A stretch of DNA of 64,000 nucleotides from Natronorubrum halophilum (GCF_003670115.1 NZ_QQTY01000005.1:1-64000); one strand, 5' to 3'. Positions 26,568 to 36,871 are shown, counted from the stretch's first letter. Program-made: numbers and translations. The notes: generated by a model from the letters alone, not told the origin.

Positions 26568-27857
26568 TCAGTCCGCCTTCGCGGCGGTTGTCGTGACGTC
26601 GGGGTTCCGCAACAGGGGAACGGAGACGATCAGCAGGCAGCTACAGACCAGCGCAGCGCAGAGAACGTAGGTCAGTCGGTAGCCGAACCAGATGTCGACG
26701 GCGGGAATCGCGATCAGCGGACCGAGGCTCAGTCCGATATCGCCCAGCACGTTGTAGACGCCGCCCATTCGCCCGAGTTCGTCCCCCGGCGTGAGATCAC
26801 CCAGGATTGCGAGCATCGCGGGCGCAGCGGCACCCATCCCCACGCCGATCAACACGAGCGCGGCGAACAGTGCTTCGATCGTCGGAACGTACGCGATGAG
26901 CAAGAACCCCGCTGTCATCGACAGAAACGCGGGGACCGTCAGCAGGGTCCGGTCGCTGATCATATCCGAAACTCGCCCGGTGAGAACCGTCGTTCCGCCC
27001 ATCGTGAGGACACCGACCCCCATCACGAGACCGCTGATACCGGCGGCCTCGAGGACGGAGAGTTCGAGCCCGTGGAAACTCGCGTAGCGTGCGAGCGTCG
27101 CCAGGATGATGCCGCCCCACAGAAATCGGACGGTGAAGTTCCCGAAGCCGATCAGGAGGACGGTCGGACGGCCGCGAAGCAGCATCGGGAGTTCTCGTAA
27201 CTTCGCCGACTCAGTGTCGGCACCGCCGTGAACGTCCGGCAGGACGATGGTGGCGACGGTACCGGCGATCAGGGCGAGTATCCCGGCGGCGAAAAAGGCC
27301 GCCTGCATGCTCGCAATATCGGTCAACACGCCCCCGACGACGAGCCCCGTGGGAAAGCCAAGCGACTGACCCCCGCGCATGTAGCCGACCCAGCGGCCCC
27401 GATTGTTCGACGTCGTTACGTACGTGATCGTCGCGAACGCGCCGATAAACACGAACGCGCTCCCGATCCCCCAGAACAGCCGCGACAACACGAACACGAG
27501 ACCCGGAAGCGATACCTCACCGAATCCGGGGATCGTTCCGAGGATGTGCGGCGGCGTGTGTAATCCGACGATGTACCCGAACGGTGCGAACGCCTGCGTG
27601 TAGAGTCCGACGATCATCGGCTTTCGCGCGCCGACGCGATCGATGATCGTCCCGGCCGGCGTGTTCATGAACAGCCGCGCGATACGGTTGGCCGAAAGGA
27701 TCACGCTGAGCGTGATCGCACTGATCACCAGGGTCTCATCGAGAAGCGGCAGCGTTGGGAACGCGACGCCGGTCGCCACGCCGCCGAAGAAGATTCCGGC
27801 GATGACCGCGAGAGCGATGGTCCTAATTTCGCCGGGCGAATACGTGTCGTCGGTCAT
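26568..27857 (-). CDS. Major facilitator superfamily transporter
   Basis: The 429-residue protein has about 12 predicted transmembrane helices. It includes the cytoplasmic loop 2-3 motif region RLFMNTPAGTIIDRVGARKP and a second-half counterpart GRVSDMISDRTLL, characteristic of MFS permeases. Substrate unknown; its position among fatty-acid genes suggests export or uptake of a related compound but is weak evidence. Confidence 0.88.
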   Translation of the reverse strand: MTDDTYSPGEIRTIALAVIAGIFFGGVATGVAFPTLPLLDETLVISAITLSVILSANRIARLFMNTPAGTIIDRVGARKPMIVGLYTQAFAPFGYIVGLHTPPHILGTIPGFGEVSLPGLVFVLSRLFWGIGSAFVFIGAFATITYVTTSNNRGRWVGYMRGGQSLGFPTGLVVGGVLTDIASMQAAFFAAGILALIAGTVATIVLPDVHGGADTESAKLRELPMLLRGRPTVLLIGFGNFTVRFLWGGIILATLARYASFHGLELSVLEAAGISGLVMGVGVLTMGGTTVLTGRVSDMISDRTLLTVPAFLSMTAGFLLIAYVPTIEALFAALVLIGVGMGAAAPAMLAILGDLTPGDELGRMGGVYNVLGDIGLSLGPLIAIPAVDIWFGYRLTYVLCAALVCSCLLIVSVPLLRNPDVTTTAAKAD

Positions 27858-28029
27858 CGAAGGTGCCTATCCGTTTCGCTCGCTGCGTGTTCAACGTTCT
27901 GTTCGCCGTCCACAGTGCGTCTCGAGTTCGATCGAGTGGCTGCGGTATTTCCGCGAGCGAGATCAATACCAGCACTCGAGGTGAGACGGTGGTCTCCCGG
28001 ACCACGACGACCTCCCCGTCGTCGGTTCG

Positions 28030-29652
28030 TCATTCAGACACGTACGCCTCCCGGAACTCGGCTTGTAACACCGTCTTCCGAACCTTCCCGCTCCCGGTTT
28101 TCGGGAGCTCCTCGCGAACCTCGACGTACCGCGGATGCTTGTACGGTGCGAGTTCGCCGAGGACGTACTCCTCGACGTCGCCCTCGCTGAGCGTCACCCC
28201 CGCTCTGGGAACGACGGCAGCGGCCACGGTTTCGCCGCGTCGTTCGTCAGGCACGCCGAAGACCGCCGCCTCGAGCACTGCCGAGTGGTCGTAAAGCGTA
28301 TCCTCGATTTCGCGGGGATAGACGTTATACCCCGCCGTGAGGATCATTTCCTTCGACCGGCCCTTGATGTAGTGGTAGTTGTCCGCGTCGCGGGAGGCGA
28401 TGTCTCCGGTCCGGAAGAACCTCCCGGAAGACGAGTCCTCCGTCCCCCCGCTCGCACTGCTCGCGGGGGCGTCCTCGGTGAACGCCGCCTCGTTCGCTTC
28501 GGGATTCTTGTAGTACCCTTTCATCACCTGCGGGCCGGCGACGAGGAGTTCACCTTCCTCACCGATATCGACTACCTCGCCCCGGTCGTCGACGATTTTC
28601 GATCGCGTATGGCCGATCGGCTGACCGATACTGCCGGGTCGATTGCCGAGCGTCGACCAGCGGACGGTGTGCGTCGCCGCCGTCGTCTCGGTGAGTCCGT
28701 ACCCCTCCGAGAGCGACGCGTCGAACGTTTCCTCGAACTCCCGTTGAACCGGTCTCGGCAGTTTGTCACCGCCTTGGCCGGCACGGATCAACGTCTCGAG
28801 GTCGTACGCGTCGGCGTCGTAGGCCTCGAGCAAGTCACTGAACATGGTCGCAACGCCCACGAACGCGGGAATCTCGTGTTCGTCGAGCAGTTCGAGGACG
28901 CGCCCTGGGTCCCACTGGTCGGGCCGCAGCAGGTGCAGCGTTCGGCCAGCACACAGCGAGGACAGCATCTGAAGCAACCCGGTGATGTGGTACATTGGAA
29001 GGATGATGAGCGAATCGCCCCTCACGGGGCTCGCACTGTAACTCGAGACGCTGTTTGCGATCTGGACCCGGAAGTTGCGGTGGGTGAGAAGCACGCCCTT
29101 TGGGTCGCCGGTCGTTCCCGACGTGTACGGCTGGAGTAGGATGTCGTCGTCCGTCCGCTCAGCGAGTCCCCCGTCGCCATCGCTGGCGAGTGTGGGAAGC
29201 GACTCGTGGCTACTCTCGGCGGCGGTGGTGACGACCTCGGCCTCGAGGTCGGTGATCGCGCTCGTGACGTGTTCGTCGGCGTCGCCGGCGACGACGACGG
29301 CCTTCGAATCGGCGTGATCGACCTGGTACTCGATTTCGCGTCGTCGATAGGCCGGATTCAGCGGACTCGCGACGATGCCGCTTCGACAGCACGCCCAGAT
29401 GACCGCACAGAAGTCGATGCTGTTCGGAATGTAGACGCAGACGCGGTCGCCGGCCTCGAGACCGTACCCGCGAAACCCGCGCACGTACTGGTCGACGAGG
29501 TCGTCGAACTCCCGGTACGTGACCGTCTCACCGGCGTGTTCGATCGCAACCTGCTCCGGCTGTTCGGCTATCGATCTGTCCAGCAACCGAGCGACGTTTC
29601 CGTCGTACGGCGGCTCGAAAAGCGTCTCCGCCGGGACGAGTTCGAGGTTCAT
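28030..29652 (-). CDS. AMP-dependent acyl-CoA synthetase
   Basis: The 540-residue ANL-family ligase activates a carboxylic acid with ATP and CoA. The phosphate-binding motif is QPYTSGTTGDPKGVLLTHRN. Adenylate-binding motifs include GYGLTETTAATH and FFRTGDIASRD, and the hinge to the C-terminal domain is KGRSKEMILTAGYNVYPREI. The C-terminal catalytic lysine is in PKTGSGKVRKTVL. It probably feeds the neighbouring beta-oxidation enzymes with a fatty or aromatic acyl-CoA. Confidence 0.93.
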   Translation of the reverse strand: MNLELVPAETLFEPPYDGNVARLLDRSIAEQPEQVAIEHAGETVTYREFDDLVDQYVRGFRGYGLEAGDRVCVYIPNSIDFCAVIWACCRSGIVASPLNPAYRRREIEYQVDHADSKAVVVAGDADEHVTSAITDLEAEVVTTAAESSHESLPTLASDGDGGLAERTDDDILLQPYTSGTTGDPKGVLLTHRNFRVQIANSVSSYSASPVRGDSLIILPMYHITGLLQMLSSLCAGRTLHLLRPDQWDPGRVLELLDEHEIPAFVGVATMFSDLLEAYDADAYDLETLIRAGQGGDKLPRPVQREFEETFDASLSEGYGLTETTAATHTVRWSTLGNRPGSIGQPIGHTRSKIVDDRGEVVDIGEEGELLVAGPQVMKGYYKNPEANEAAFTEDAPASSASGGTEDSSSGRFFRTGDIASRDADNYHYIKGRSKEMILTAGYNVYPREIEDTLYDHSAVLEAAVFGVPDERRGETVAAAVVPRAGVTLSEGDVEEYVLGELAPYKHPRYVEVREELPKTGSGKVRKTVLQAEFREAYVSE

Positions 29653-30025
29653 ACGGTCGATAATTTGTTGATAACCCTGAAAAGCGTATGGTTGCTGGTA
29701 ACAACGCGCAATAGAGACGGGGCATCCGTGATGGAATTACTCCGGCCGTGGCGTTCCCGTGATCGTCATCGTCTCTCTGACAAAGTATTCGCTGATATCG
29801 CCGACTTCGACGAGTTCTACGGATCGAGGCCGTCGTTTCGCTGCCACCGTGGTTCTGATACCCGTTCTACGGGACACGAGAGCAACCGTGAGGAATACGC
29901 TTATGAAACTCGTCACGAAACCCTACCGGAAATGGATCGAAACCGGCCCGAAGGGAAACCCCGCGTGGGGACGGCGGATCGTCAGAACGGCTCATCGCGA
30001 CGCTCGCTCGCCCGAGGTGAATCCC
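29653..30025. other. Divergent upstream region of acyl-CoA synthetase and MaoC genes
   Basis: These 373 bp lie between divergently transcribed genes. Just upstream of the synthetase gene there are short AT-rich tracts and a GTTG/CAAC imperfect dyad around 29690-29705. The plus-strand frame of the MaoC gene is open through most of the right part (possible ATG 29903), but that extension is basic and unlike the family N-terminus. Confidence 0.4.
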
Positions 30026-31027
30026 GTGCCGAATAAGCCGCTGGCCGAACTCGAGGGGATGATCGGCGACTCGCGGGTCACCGTCGAGGGATTTCGGATC
30101 GAGGCGGGCAAGGTCGAGGAGTTCGCCCGAGCGATCACCGATCCGAACCCGGTGTTCCGGGACGAAACCGTCGCTCGAGAACGCGGGTTCAATGACATCC
30201 CCGCGCCGCCGACGTATCCGCGCGTCAGTCGGTTCCCGCGGTATCGGCCCGACGACCTCGAGGGGTACGGCTTCGACCTCGGGTTTCAGCCCGAGTACGT
30301 CCTCCACGGCGAGCAGGCCTACGAGTACGAGCGTCCGCTGCAGGTCGGCGACGTCCTCACGGGCACGACCACGCTGGTCGAGGTCTTCCAGCGCGACGGC
30401 GGCCGCGGCGGGACGATGACCTTCGCCGTCTACGAGACGGCATACCGGGACGAGAGCGGTGACCTCGTGCTCACCGACCGTGCGACCGCCATCGAAACGT
30501 CCGGTGCCGTCCAGGACGACGAGGACGACAGCAGCGACTCGAGCGCCGACGCCGAGGAGGCAGATACCGCAGCCAACGGGGGGACGGTACCCATCGCCGA
30601 GGACGTCTCCACGGTCCGCTCCATCGACGAGGTCGAGGTCGGCGATACCGGACCAACGGTCGTCGTCAAGGACCTCGAGCGAAAGCACTTCGTCAAGTAC
30701 GCCGGCGCAAGCGGGGACTTCAATCCGATCCACTACGACGAGCCCTACGCCCGCGCCACGGGCAATGAGAGCGTCTTCGGGCAGGGAATGTTCACGGCCG
30801 GCGTCGCGTCCCGGGTCGTCACCGACTGGTTCGAACTCGAGTCGATCGAGTCGTTCGGCGTCCGCTTCCGGTCGCAGGTCTTCCCCGGCGATTCGATCGT
30901 CGGAACGGGTGAGATCGTCGACGACGAGTCCGACGACGGACGCGTCGAAGTTGACCTCGAGGCGACGAACCAGCGCGGCGAGACGCTGCTCACCGGGTCG
31001 GCGACGGCGTCGCTGACCGACGACTGA
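30026..31027 (+). CDS. Double-hotdog MaoC-type enoyl-CoA hydratase
   Basis: The 333-residue product contains two hotdog folds. The N-terminal MaoC-like half is LAELEGMIGDSRVTVEGF through YEYERPLQVGDVLTG. After an acidic linker near residue 170, the C-terminal half carries the hydratase motif KYAGASGDFNPIHYDEPYA with the Asp/His dyad. It is a likely (R)-specific hydratase for acyl-CoA metabolism. GTG 30026 is chosen because GAGGTGA at 30014-30020 is an ideal ribosome binding site and homologues begin here; ATG 29903 is the alternative. Confidence 0.86.
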   Translation: MPNKPLAELEGMIGDSRVTVEGFRIEAGKVEEFARAITDPNPVFRDETVARERGFNDIPAPPTYPRVSRFPRYRPDDLEGYGFDLGFQPEYVLHGEQAYEYERPLQVGDVLTGTTTLVEVFQRDGGRGGTMTFAVYETAYRDESGDLVLTDRATAIETSGAVQDDEDDSSDSSADAEEADTAANGGTVPIAEDVSTVRSIDEVEVGDTGPTVVVKDLERKHFVKYAGASGDFNPIHYDEPYARATGNESVFGQGMFTAGVASRVVTDWFELESIESFGVRFRSQVFPGDSIVGTGEIVDDESDDGRVEVDLEATNQRGETLLTGSATASLTDD

Positions 31028-31404
31028 GCGGGGGCTCGATCCCCTCGGTACGGGCGGTACTCCGTCCCAGGATGGGGGACCTCGAGCGATCGGTCTCGGC
31101 CGGGGCCGATACTGCGCGTCGAACCGTCGGCGATGCGATGGCGCGTGGACGAGCGGACGTCGTCGTCATCGCCGACACGTCCATAGAAGTCCTCGAACGG
31201 GGAACCGTCGATTTCGGCCTCCTCGAGCAGCGACGGCTCCTCGAGATCCGGATGCTCCGAGCGTCTGTTCGATGAGCGACCGGTTACGTCCGTGTGACGT
31301 ATGCACAGGATATGTGAACGCTATCCGCGACGTCGTCCACGCGAGCGTCGATCTCGCTCCCGGCACCCATAGCTATTTACGCTGGGCGGTAACAACCGTT
31401 ACAT
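31028..31404. other. Intergenic region with leaderless promoter at its right end
   Basis: No supported gene lies in these 377 bp. TATTTA at 31374-31379 is about 28 bases before ATG 31405. Directly downstream lies GTAACAACCGTTAC, a short inverted repeat, which could be a regulator site at the transcription start. Confidence 0.45.
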
Positions 31405-31686
31405 ATGAGGGGAGAGACGACGAGGCAGGCCTCGGAGGATGCCAGTCTGAAAGATATCCGTACGGCGTCGGACGCGGTGGAGAAGCCCCCGATGTCGGTG
31501 GCCCTCGAGAAAATTCAAGAACGGTGGCAAACCGCCGGTTCCATCGTCGTGCTGGCAGTCACCAGCGTTCTGCTGTACCGCGTCGACGGCTACCTCTCGA
31601 TCGACGCGCAAGTGTTCGGCGGGATCACCATCCTCCTGCTAATCTACTTCCTCGTGACGCTCCGATCGGACGTCCGCATGGAGTGA
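31405..31686 (+). CDS. Small two-span membrane protein
   Basis: The 93-residue product has a charged N-terminal 45 residues followed by two hydrophobic helices (AGSIVVLAVTSVLLY and VFGGITILLLIYFLV). The start is supported by the TATA box at 31374-31379, consistent with a leaderless message. No homology is recognised; it precedes an RDD-family gene by 94 bp. Confidence 0.7.
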   Translation: MRGETTRQASEDASLKDIRTASDAVEKPPMSVALEKIQERWQTAGSIVVLAVTSVLLYRVDGYLSIDAQVFGGITILLLIYFLVTLRSDVRME

Positions 31687-31780
31687 GCGCGGTCGAGGCC
31701 GACCCTCGGCGTCGGTGGAGGGCAGGTATTTTGTGCAGCCGTGTGAATGATTCCGCCATGAACGGCGGGGCGGTGACACC

Positions 31781-32356
31781 GTGATCGACTGGAAACTGGA
31801 CGGGTTCCTGCCGACCCGAAGGCAACCGGCGCCGGAACTGGAGACCGCGAGCGACCGCGACGTGGTGCTCGCCCGCGGCGCTGCGGCGGCGATCGATCTG
31901 TTCATCTGTTACGTCCTGATCGAGTTTCCGGTGATCTACGCGTTGAGCACGGTGTTCAGCGAACCCTACGAGGCGCTCGGGGGGTACGTCGTCGCCCTGT
32001 CGCTGCTCGTGCTCCTGCCGATCTACGCCACCTACTCGTTCGTCCTCGAGTGGCGGTACGGCCGGACGCCGGGAAAGGTCAACCGCGGCCTGCTGGTCGT
32101 CATGGCGGACGGGCGTCCGTGCACCTACCGCGCCAGCGCCGTGCGAAACCTCTTTCTGTACGTCGATCTGCTCGGCGTCCCGCCGCTCGTGATCGGGTTC
32201 GCGGCGGCGCTGGCGACGGACGGCCGTCGCCTCGGCGACCACGTTGGCGGAACGATCGTCGTTCGCTCGACGGCACCGACGGATCGCGACGGGGCGGTCT
32301 CGGCCGATATGAACACGAATGCGGCCGCTCGAGCGGACGGCGCACGCGAAAACTAA
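31781..32356 (+). CDS. RDD family membrane protein
   Basis: The 191-residue protein has the RDD family layout. The motif Arg-Gly-Ala-Ala-Ala-Ala-Ile-Asp appears at about residue 32, with three to four transmembrane segments. The conserved WRYGRTPGKVNRGLLVV loop and DGRRLGDHVGGTIVV end are present. RDD proteins are integral membrane proteins of largely unknown or ion-transport function. The start is GTG 31781. Confidence 0.85.
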   Translation: MIDWKLDGFLPTRRQPAPELETASDRDVVLARGAAAAIDLFICYVLIEFPVIYALSTVFSEPYEALGGYVVALSLLVLLPIYATYSFVLEWRYGRTPGKVNRGLLVVMADGRPCTYRASAVRNLFLYVDLLGVPPLVIGFAAALATDGRRLGDHVGGTIVVRSTAPTDRDGAVSADMNTNAAARADGAREN

Positions 32357-32372
32357 TCGTCGTGGTCGAAAC

Positions 32373-33458
32373 TTAGGCGATCCTGACGCCGGTGTCGGCG
32401 TCGAACAGCCGAATGTACTCGGACTGAAAGACGAGCCCGTACGCTTCGCCGTTGCCCTCGAAGTCCGGGCCGGTGACGACGACGACCTCGCCGAACTCCG
32501 TCTCGAAGAAGCTGTGGGTCGCGTCGCCCAGGGGCTCGTCCAGCAGGTGCCTCGCCGGGATACCCGCCTCGGAGTCGTCGCTGACGGTGATGTACTGCGG
32601 TCGGAGGCCGACGCGGATGTCGTCGCCGTCCCACCCTTCGAGGCCCTCGCGGCCGAACTCGTACTCGTAACTACCGACCACCAGCTCGGCGGTCCCGTTG
32701 ACGGCCCTCACGTTCCCGTCGAAGAACTGCGTCGACGGCTGGCCGATGAACTGGCTGACGAACTCCGAGCGCGGCTCGTCGTAAATCTCCTTCGGCGGGG
32801 CGACCTGGGCCAGTTTGCCGTCGTTGATGACCGCAACGCGGTCGGACATCGTCATCGCCTCCTCCTGGTCGTGGGTCACGTACAGCGTTGGACAGCCGAT
32901 CTCGTCGGTCACCTTCTCGATGACCGGCCGTAGCTCGGCCTTGAGCTTGGCGTCCAGATCCGACATGGGTTCGTCGAACAGGAAGACCTCCGGATCGCGC
33001 ACGAGCGAGCGGCCGAGCGCGACGCGCTGTTGTTGCCCGCCGGAGAGCTCGGAGGGCATCTTCTCGAGTTGGTCGGTTATCTGGAGCAACTCCGAAGCCT
33101 CTCGGACGCGGGCGATGCGCTCCTCTCGCGAGAACCCGACGATCTTGAGGCCGTAAGCCATGTTCTCCTGGACGCTCATGTGAGGGTAGAGCGCGATGTC
33201 CTGAAAGAGCAACGCGATGTTGCGCTCCTGAACCGGCGTCTCCGTTACGTCGCGGTCGCCGAAGTGGATCTTGCCGCTCGTCGGCGTGTTCAGCCCTGCG
33301 ACGCACCGAAGCGTCGTCGTCTTTCCGCAGCCCGAAGGTCCCACCAGCGTCACGAACTCGCCGTCGGCGATGGTCAGGTTCACGTCGTCGACTGCAACGA
33401 TTTCGTTACCCGATTCCTCGTACACTTTAGTCAGGTTCTGGATCTCGATGTCTGGCAT
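32373..33458 (-). CDS. Sugar ABC transporter ATP-binding protein (MalK/UgpC type)
   Basis: The 361-residue CUT1-family ATPase has the Walker A box GPSGCGKTTT, Q-loop, ABC signature LSGGQQQR, Walker B VFLFDEPMSDLD and the H-loop VTHDQEEA. Residues from about 235 form the MalK-type regulatory OB/TOBE domain (VGLRPQYITVS). It energises the two permeases and binding protein encoded just upstream on the same strand. Confidence 0.94.
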   Translation of the reverse strand: MPDIEIQNLTKVYEESGNEIVAVDDVNLTIADGEFVTLVGPSGCGKTTTLRCVAGLNTPTSGKIHFGDRDVTETPVQERNIALLFQDIALYPHMSVQENMAYGLKIVGFSREERIARVREASELLQITDQLEKMPSELSGGQQQRVALGRSLVRDPEVFLFDEPMSDLDAKLKAELRPVIEKVTDEIGCPTLYVTHDQEEAMTMSDRVAVINDGKLAQVAPPKEIYDEPRSEFVSQFIGQPSTQFFDGNVRAVNGTAELVVGSYEYEFGREGLEGWDGDDIRVGLRPQYITVSDDSEAGIPARHLLDEPLGDATHSFFETEFGEVVVVTGPDFEGNGEAYGLVFQSEYIRLFDADTGVRIA

Positions 33459-33504
33459 ATGTTGTTGTGTCTCGTGGGTGTTAGTTATCGTTCAGTATCC
33501 GATC

Positions 33505-34377
33505 TCAGAGGGCTCTGACCTGGAACCCCTTCAGCAGGTAGCTCTGCATGAAGTAGGCGAACAGCAGCGGTGGCAGCGTCATGGCCAGCGAGATCGCCAT
33601 CAGGTAGGCGTCCGGCAGGAACTGGGCCTGTCCCATCGCCCGGAGGATGCCGGGTGCAAACGTCGTGGTGTCGGTCGACGGCAGGAGAATCTGTGCGAAC
33701 GTAAAGTCGTTCCAGGCGAGTGCGAAGGCGAACAGGGCCGCGGCGATGATCGCCGGCCGGCACTGGGGTATGACGACGTCGCGAAAGCCCCGCCAGCGCG
33801 AGGCTCCGTCGACCCACGCGGCTTCCTCGTGGGCCTCTGGGATCGTCATAATGTACTTCCACATCAGCCACACCGCGAAGGGCATCGAGACGGCCGATAG
33901 TGCGATAATGAGCCCGACGCGGGTTCCGAGCAACCCGATGGACCGCCAGATCTGGTAGAGCGGAATGCCGATGACGATGGGACTGAACAGATACCCGATC
34001 AGGAGGATCCGCGCGAAGTGTTCCTTGTACGGGAAGTTCAGTCGCGCGAGGCCATAGCCGGCGATCAGCGAAACGATGACGACCGTCACGATGGTGCCGA
34101 TGGCCACCACGACCGTATTGAACATGTAGGTGTACATCCGCGGGTCTGTTAGCACCGTGAAATTACCGAACGTGAATATTTCGGGGGTGGGGAAGACGGT
34201 AACGCCGTCCTCGACGACCCTGTACTCGGTGAAAGCGAGCTGGGTCATCCAGTAGATCGGCCAGGCACCGACGAGCACGATGATCGCGGTGCTGACGAGC
34301 TTTAGCCGCTCGAAAACTCGAGTTTCACCGTCGTAGGAGAGGCCGAACAGGCCGCCCGGTGGGTCGTTCTGGCTCAT
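33505..34377 (-). CDS. Sugar ABC transporter permease (MalG type)
   Basis: The 290-residue inner-membrane permease has six predicted helices. The EAA loop contacting the ATPase reads EEAAWVDGASRWRGFRDVV. Its start overlaps the stop of the upstream MalF-type gene by four bases, so the two are translationally coupled. Confidence 0.93.
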   Translation of the reverse strand: MSQNDPPGGLFGLSYDGETRVFERLKLVSTAIIVLVGAWPIYWMTQLAFTEYRVVEDGVTVFPTPEIFTFGNFTVLTDPRMYTYMFNTVVVAIGTIVTVVIVSLIAGYGLARLNFPYKEHFARILLIGYLFSPIVIGIPLYQIWRSIGLLGTRVGLIIALSAVSMPFAVWLMWKYIMTIPEAHEEAAWVDGASRWRGFRDVVIPQCRPAIIAAALFAFALAWNDFTFAQILLPSTDTTTFAPGILRAMGQAQFLPDAYLMAISLAMTLPPLLFAYFMQSYLLKGFQVRAL

Positions 34378-35327
34378 GCTGTCGTTTCCACCTCCTCGCT
34401 CGGGTTGAAGATCATGAAGTAGCCGATCGCCCCCGCGAGCAGGAACAGGAACATGACGATGGCGATCGCGTTGGCGAGCCCGTAGGCTTGATTGGTGTAG
34501 ACGGTCTTGTAGGCCAGTACTGGGAGCGTGGTCGTCGAGTTACCGGGGCCGCCCTGCGTGAGCTGCCAGATGATATCGAACTTGTTGAACATGAAGATCG
34601 ACCGGAGCAGGACGACGACCAGGATGATCCCGACGAGACGCGGGAGCGTGATGTCCCGGAACATCTGCCATCGGTTCGCACCGCACACCTTTGCCGCCTC
34701 GTAGAATCGATCGGGAATCGCGCGCAGCTGTGCGAGCGTGAAGATGGTGACGAAGACGCTGAACTTCCAGCTGCCGATCAGGATCAAAAACGGCATGGCC
34801 CACTCCCGGGACCCCAGCGGGGCCTCGCGAGCGCCCCACAGGCCGAACCACTCGGCACCCATCATCTGGAACACGCCACCAGCCGGGTCGAACACTCGTA
34901 GCGCCACCAGCGAGACGATGATCGTCGGGATCAGGTAGGCCGTAAAGACCACCGCAGTCAAGAGCTTCTGTCCGCGGGTGATGCGGTTGAGTACGACCGC
35001 CATCCAGAGGCCGACGGTGAGCTGAATGAGCGTGCTGCCGACCATGTAGACGAGTCCCCGCCACAGCGACCCCCAGAACGTGGTGATGTTCAGGACCTCG
35101 TAGTAGTTGTCGAGGCCGACCCACTCCCACTCCGGATTGAGCGTGTGGATGTCGTGTAACGACGCCCAGAACGCGAAGGCGATGGGGAGCACCGCGATGA
35201 GTAAGTACAGTATGACGACGGGGAGAACGGTCCCGATCCCGACGACGGTCTCTCGTTGTATGGGCAACTCGTCCCACGGGATGTACGCCGTGCGAGGTCG
35301 AAACGATTCTCTAGGTTCACCGGCCAT
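34374..35327 (-). CDS. Sugar ABC transporter permease (MalF type)
   Basis: The 317-residue permease has six predicted helices and the EAA loop YEAAKVCGANRWQMFRDITL. It pairs with the MalG-type permease encoded immediately downstream. The gap of 103 bp to the binding-protein gene upstream is compatible with one operon. Confidence 0.93.
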   Translation of the reverse strand: MAGEPRESFRPRTAYIPWDELPIQRETVVGIGTVLPVVILYLLIAVLPIAFAFWASLHDIHTLNPEWEWVGLDNYYEVLNITTFWGSLWRGLVYMVGSTLIQLTVGLWMAVVLNRITRGQKLLTAVVFTAYLIPTIIVSLVALRVFDPAGGVFQMMGAEWFGLWGAREAPLGSREWAMPFLILIGSWKFSVFVTIFTLAQLRAIPDRFYEAAKVCGANRWQMFRDITLPRLVGIILVVVLLRSIFMFNKFDIIWQLTQGGPGNSTTTLPVLAYKTVYTNQAYGLANAIAIVMFLFLLAGAIGYFMIFNPSEEVETTA

Positions 35328-35430
35328 GTATCGGTTCCTCGATAGCCATGTATGTTAATCCCACGGTCATTCGCAAACGGTTCGTTCCGCGCCGAACGCG
35401 GTCAAGTGGGGTCGTCGTGCCCGCAGTCGA

Positions 35431-36840
35431 CTATCCGAACTGCTCCTGGGCGTTCGCAAACTCTTCCTCGAGCCGACCGAGTCCCCACTCGTAGGCTTCG
35501 TCCACGGTCATCGAATCGGTGACCACGTTGTTGACCATCTCGCCGTAGAACCACTGGCGTTGCATGTACAGCGACTCGGGCGAGGAGATGTTGGCCTCGT
35601 CGACGCTGCCGTAGTGGTTGCCCCAGATCTCGTCCTGGCAGTACTGAAGCTTCTCGAGCAGGTGGGGATGGGCCTGGAAGATGCCCTGATTCTGAAACGC
35701 GTCGGACGCCAGCACGTCGGCGTAGGTCGGCAGGAACCGACCCGGATCCGCCTCGTAGAATTGCACGGTCCGCTCCATGCTGTCGGCGTAGAGCCACTCG
35801 AACCACTCCGTGGCATCCGCCGTGTTGTCGCCGCCCGAGAAGATGTGGTAGCCGTCCGGGGCCGGGGCGCTCAGCCAGTTCTCGTCCGTGTCGATCCCGT
35901 CCCAGGTCGGGTACGCCTTGACCTGAGTAGCTTCGGCTAGCCCGCGCAGGGGATCGCTGTCCTGGGCCTCGGCCGTGAGCGCGGTGACGCCGACCGGCCA
36001 GGCGTTGAGGTGATAACACTGGGCGTACTGGCCCTGTACCCACTGGCTGAGCGACTCGGACCAGCCGATGCCGGTCGGGTCGGGCGAGTACTCGGAGAGA
36101 TCTTTCATGTACTGCAGAACCGTCGTCACCTCCTCTTCGGGGAAGTGAACCTCGAGTTCTTCGCGCGCCTCCGAGTCCTTCCAGCGGAGACCGATGCCGG
36201 AGACGCCGGCACTCGCGAGGAGGACCAGGAATTCGTCCTGGCTCTTGCCCGTCGGCATCCCGGCTAGGCCATACCCTCGCGTATCGACGTCCGACTCGTC
36301 GATAACCCGGGCGTTGTCGAGAACGTCCTGGAACGTTTCCGGTTCCTCCAGCCCGAGCTCCTCGTAGACGTCCGCCCGATACTGGAAGTTCGAGACGTAG
36401 AGCCCGTGGGGGATCTGGTAAATATCGTCCCCCTCACCGAGGAAGGCGTCGGTATTGATCTCTCCGTTGACCTCCTCGATCGACCCGACGACGTCGTTGA
36501 CGGTTTCGAGTTGGCCGGTTTCCCAGATGTCGGCCACCTGATCGAACGTCGAGGTGTTCGCATCCGGCGGGTCGCCCGCCTGGATCAGCCGAGCGAGACG
36601 ACCTTCCTGCGTGCCGGACATCCCGCCCTCTTCGATGTTCATGCTGGCGTCGGTCTCGTCCTCGAACTCCGACTCGAGCTCTCCCCAGAGGGACTCCCAC
36701 TGGTCGTTGTAGTAATCCGTGATGAAGTGGACGTCCTCGTCACTACCGCCGCCACCGCCGATACAGCCCGCTATCGCCGTCGCAATTCCCACACCGGTTC
36801 CCGTGAGTACCCGTCGTCTGCCGATAGCATTCCGTGTCAT
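35431..36840 (-). CDS. Sugar ABC transporter substrate-binding lipoprotein
   Basis: The 469-residue extracellular solute-binding protein (family 1) has a Tat lipoprotein signal (GRRRVLTGTGVG then AIAGC, with a glycine-rich spacer) and the usual two-lobe body. It is the first gene of the sugar-import operon and captures the sugar outside the membrane. Ligand identity cannot be read from sequence. Its promoter carries an operator-like palindrome. Confidence 0.93.
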   Translation of the reverse strand: MTRNAIGRRRVLTGTGVGIATAIAGCIGGGGGSDEDVHFITDYYNDQWESLWGELESEFEDETDASMNIEEGGMSGTQEGRLARLIQAGDPPDANTSTFDQVADIWETGQLETVNDVVGSIEEVNGEINTDAFLGEGDDIYQIPHGLYVSNFQYRADVYEELGLEEPETFQDVLDNARVIDESDVDTRGYGLAGMPTGKSQDEFLVLLASAGVSGIGLRWKDSEAREELEVHFPEEEVTTVLQYMKDLSEYSPDPTGIGWSESLSQWVQGQYAQCYHLNAWPVGVTALTAEAQDSDPLRGLAEATQVKAYPTWDGIDTDENWLSAPAPDGYHIFSGGDNTADATEWFEWLYADSMERTVQFYEADPGRFLPTYADVLASDAFQNQGIFQAHPHLLEKLQYCQDEIWGNHYGSVDEANISSPESLYMQRQWFYGEMVNNVVTDSMTVDEAYEWGLGRLEEEFANAQEQFG

Positions 36841-36871
36841 TCGTGATCAAGGCACACCGTACAGAATAAGA

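Noticed and set aside
31072-31275. 67-codon plus-strand frame after the MaoC gene
   Set aside because: No promoter, ribosome site or family resemblance; its codon pattern does not stand out from other frames.
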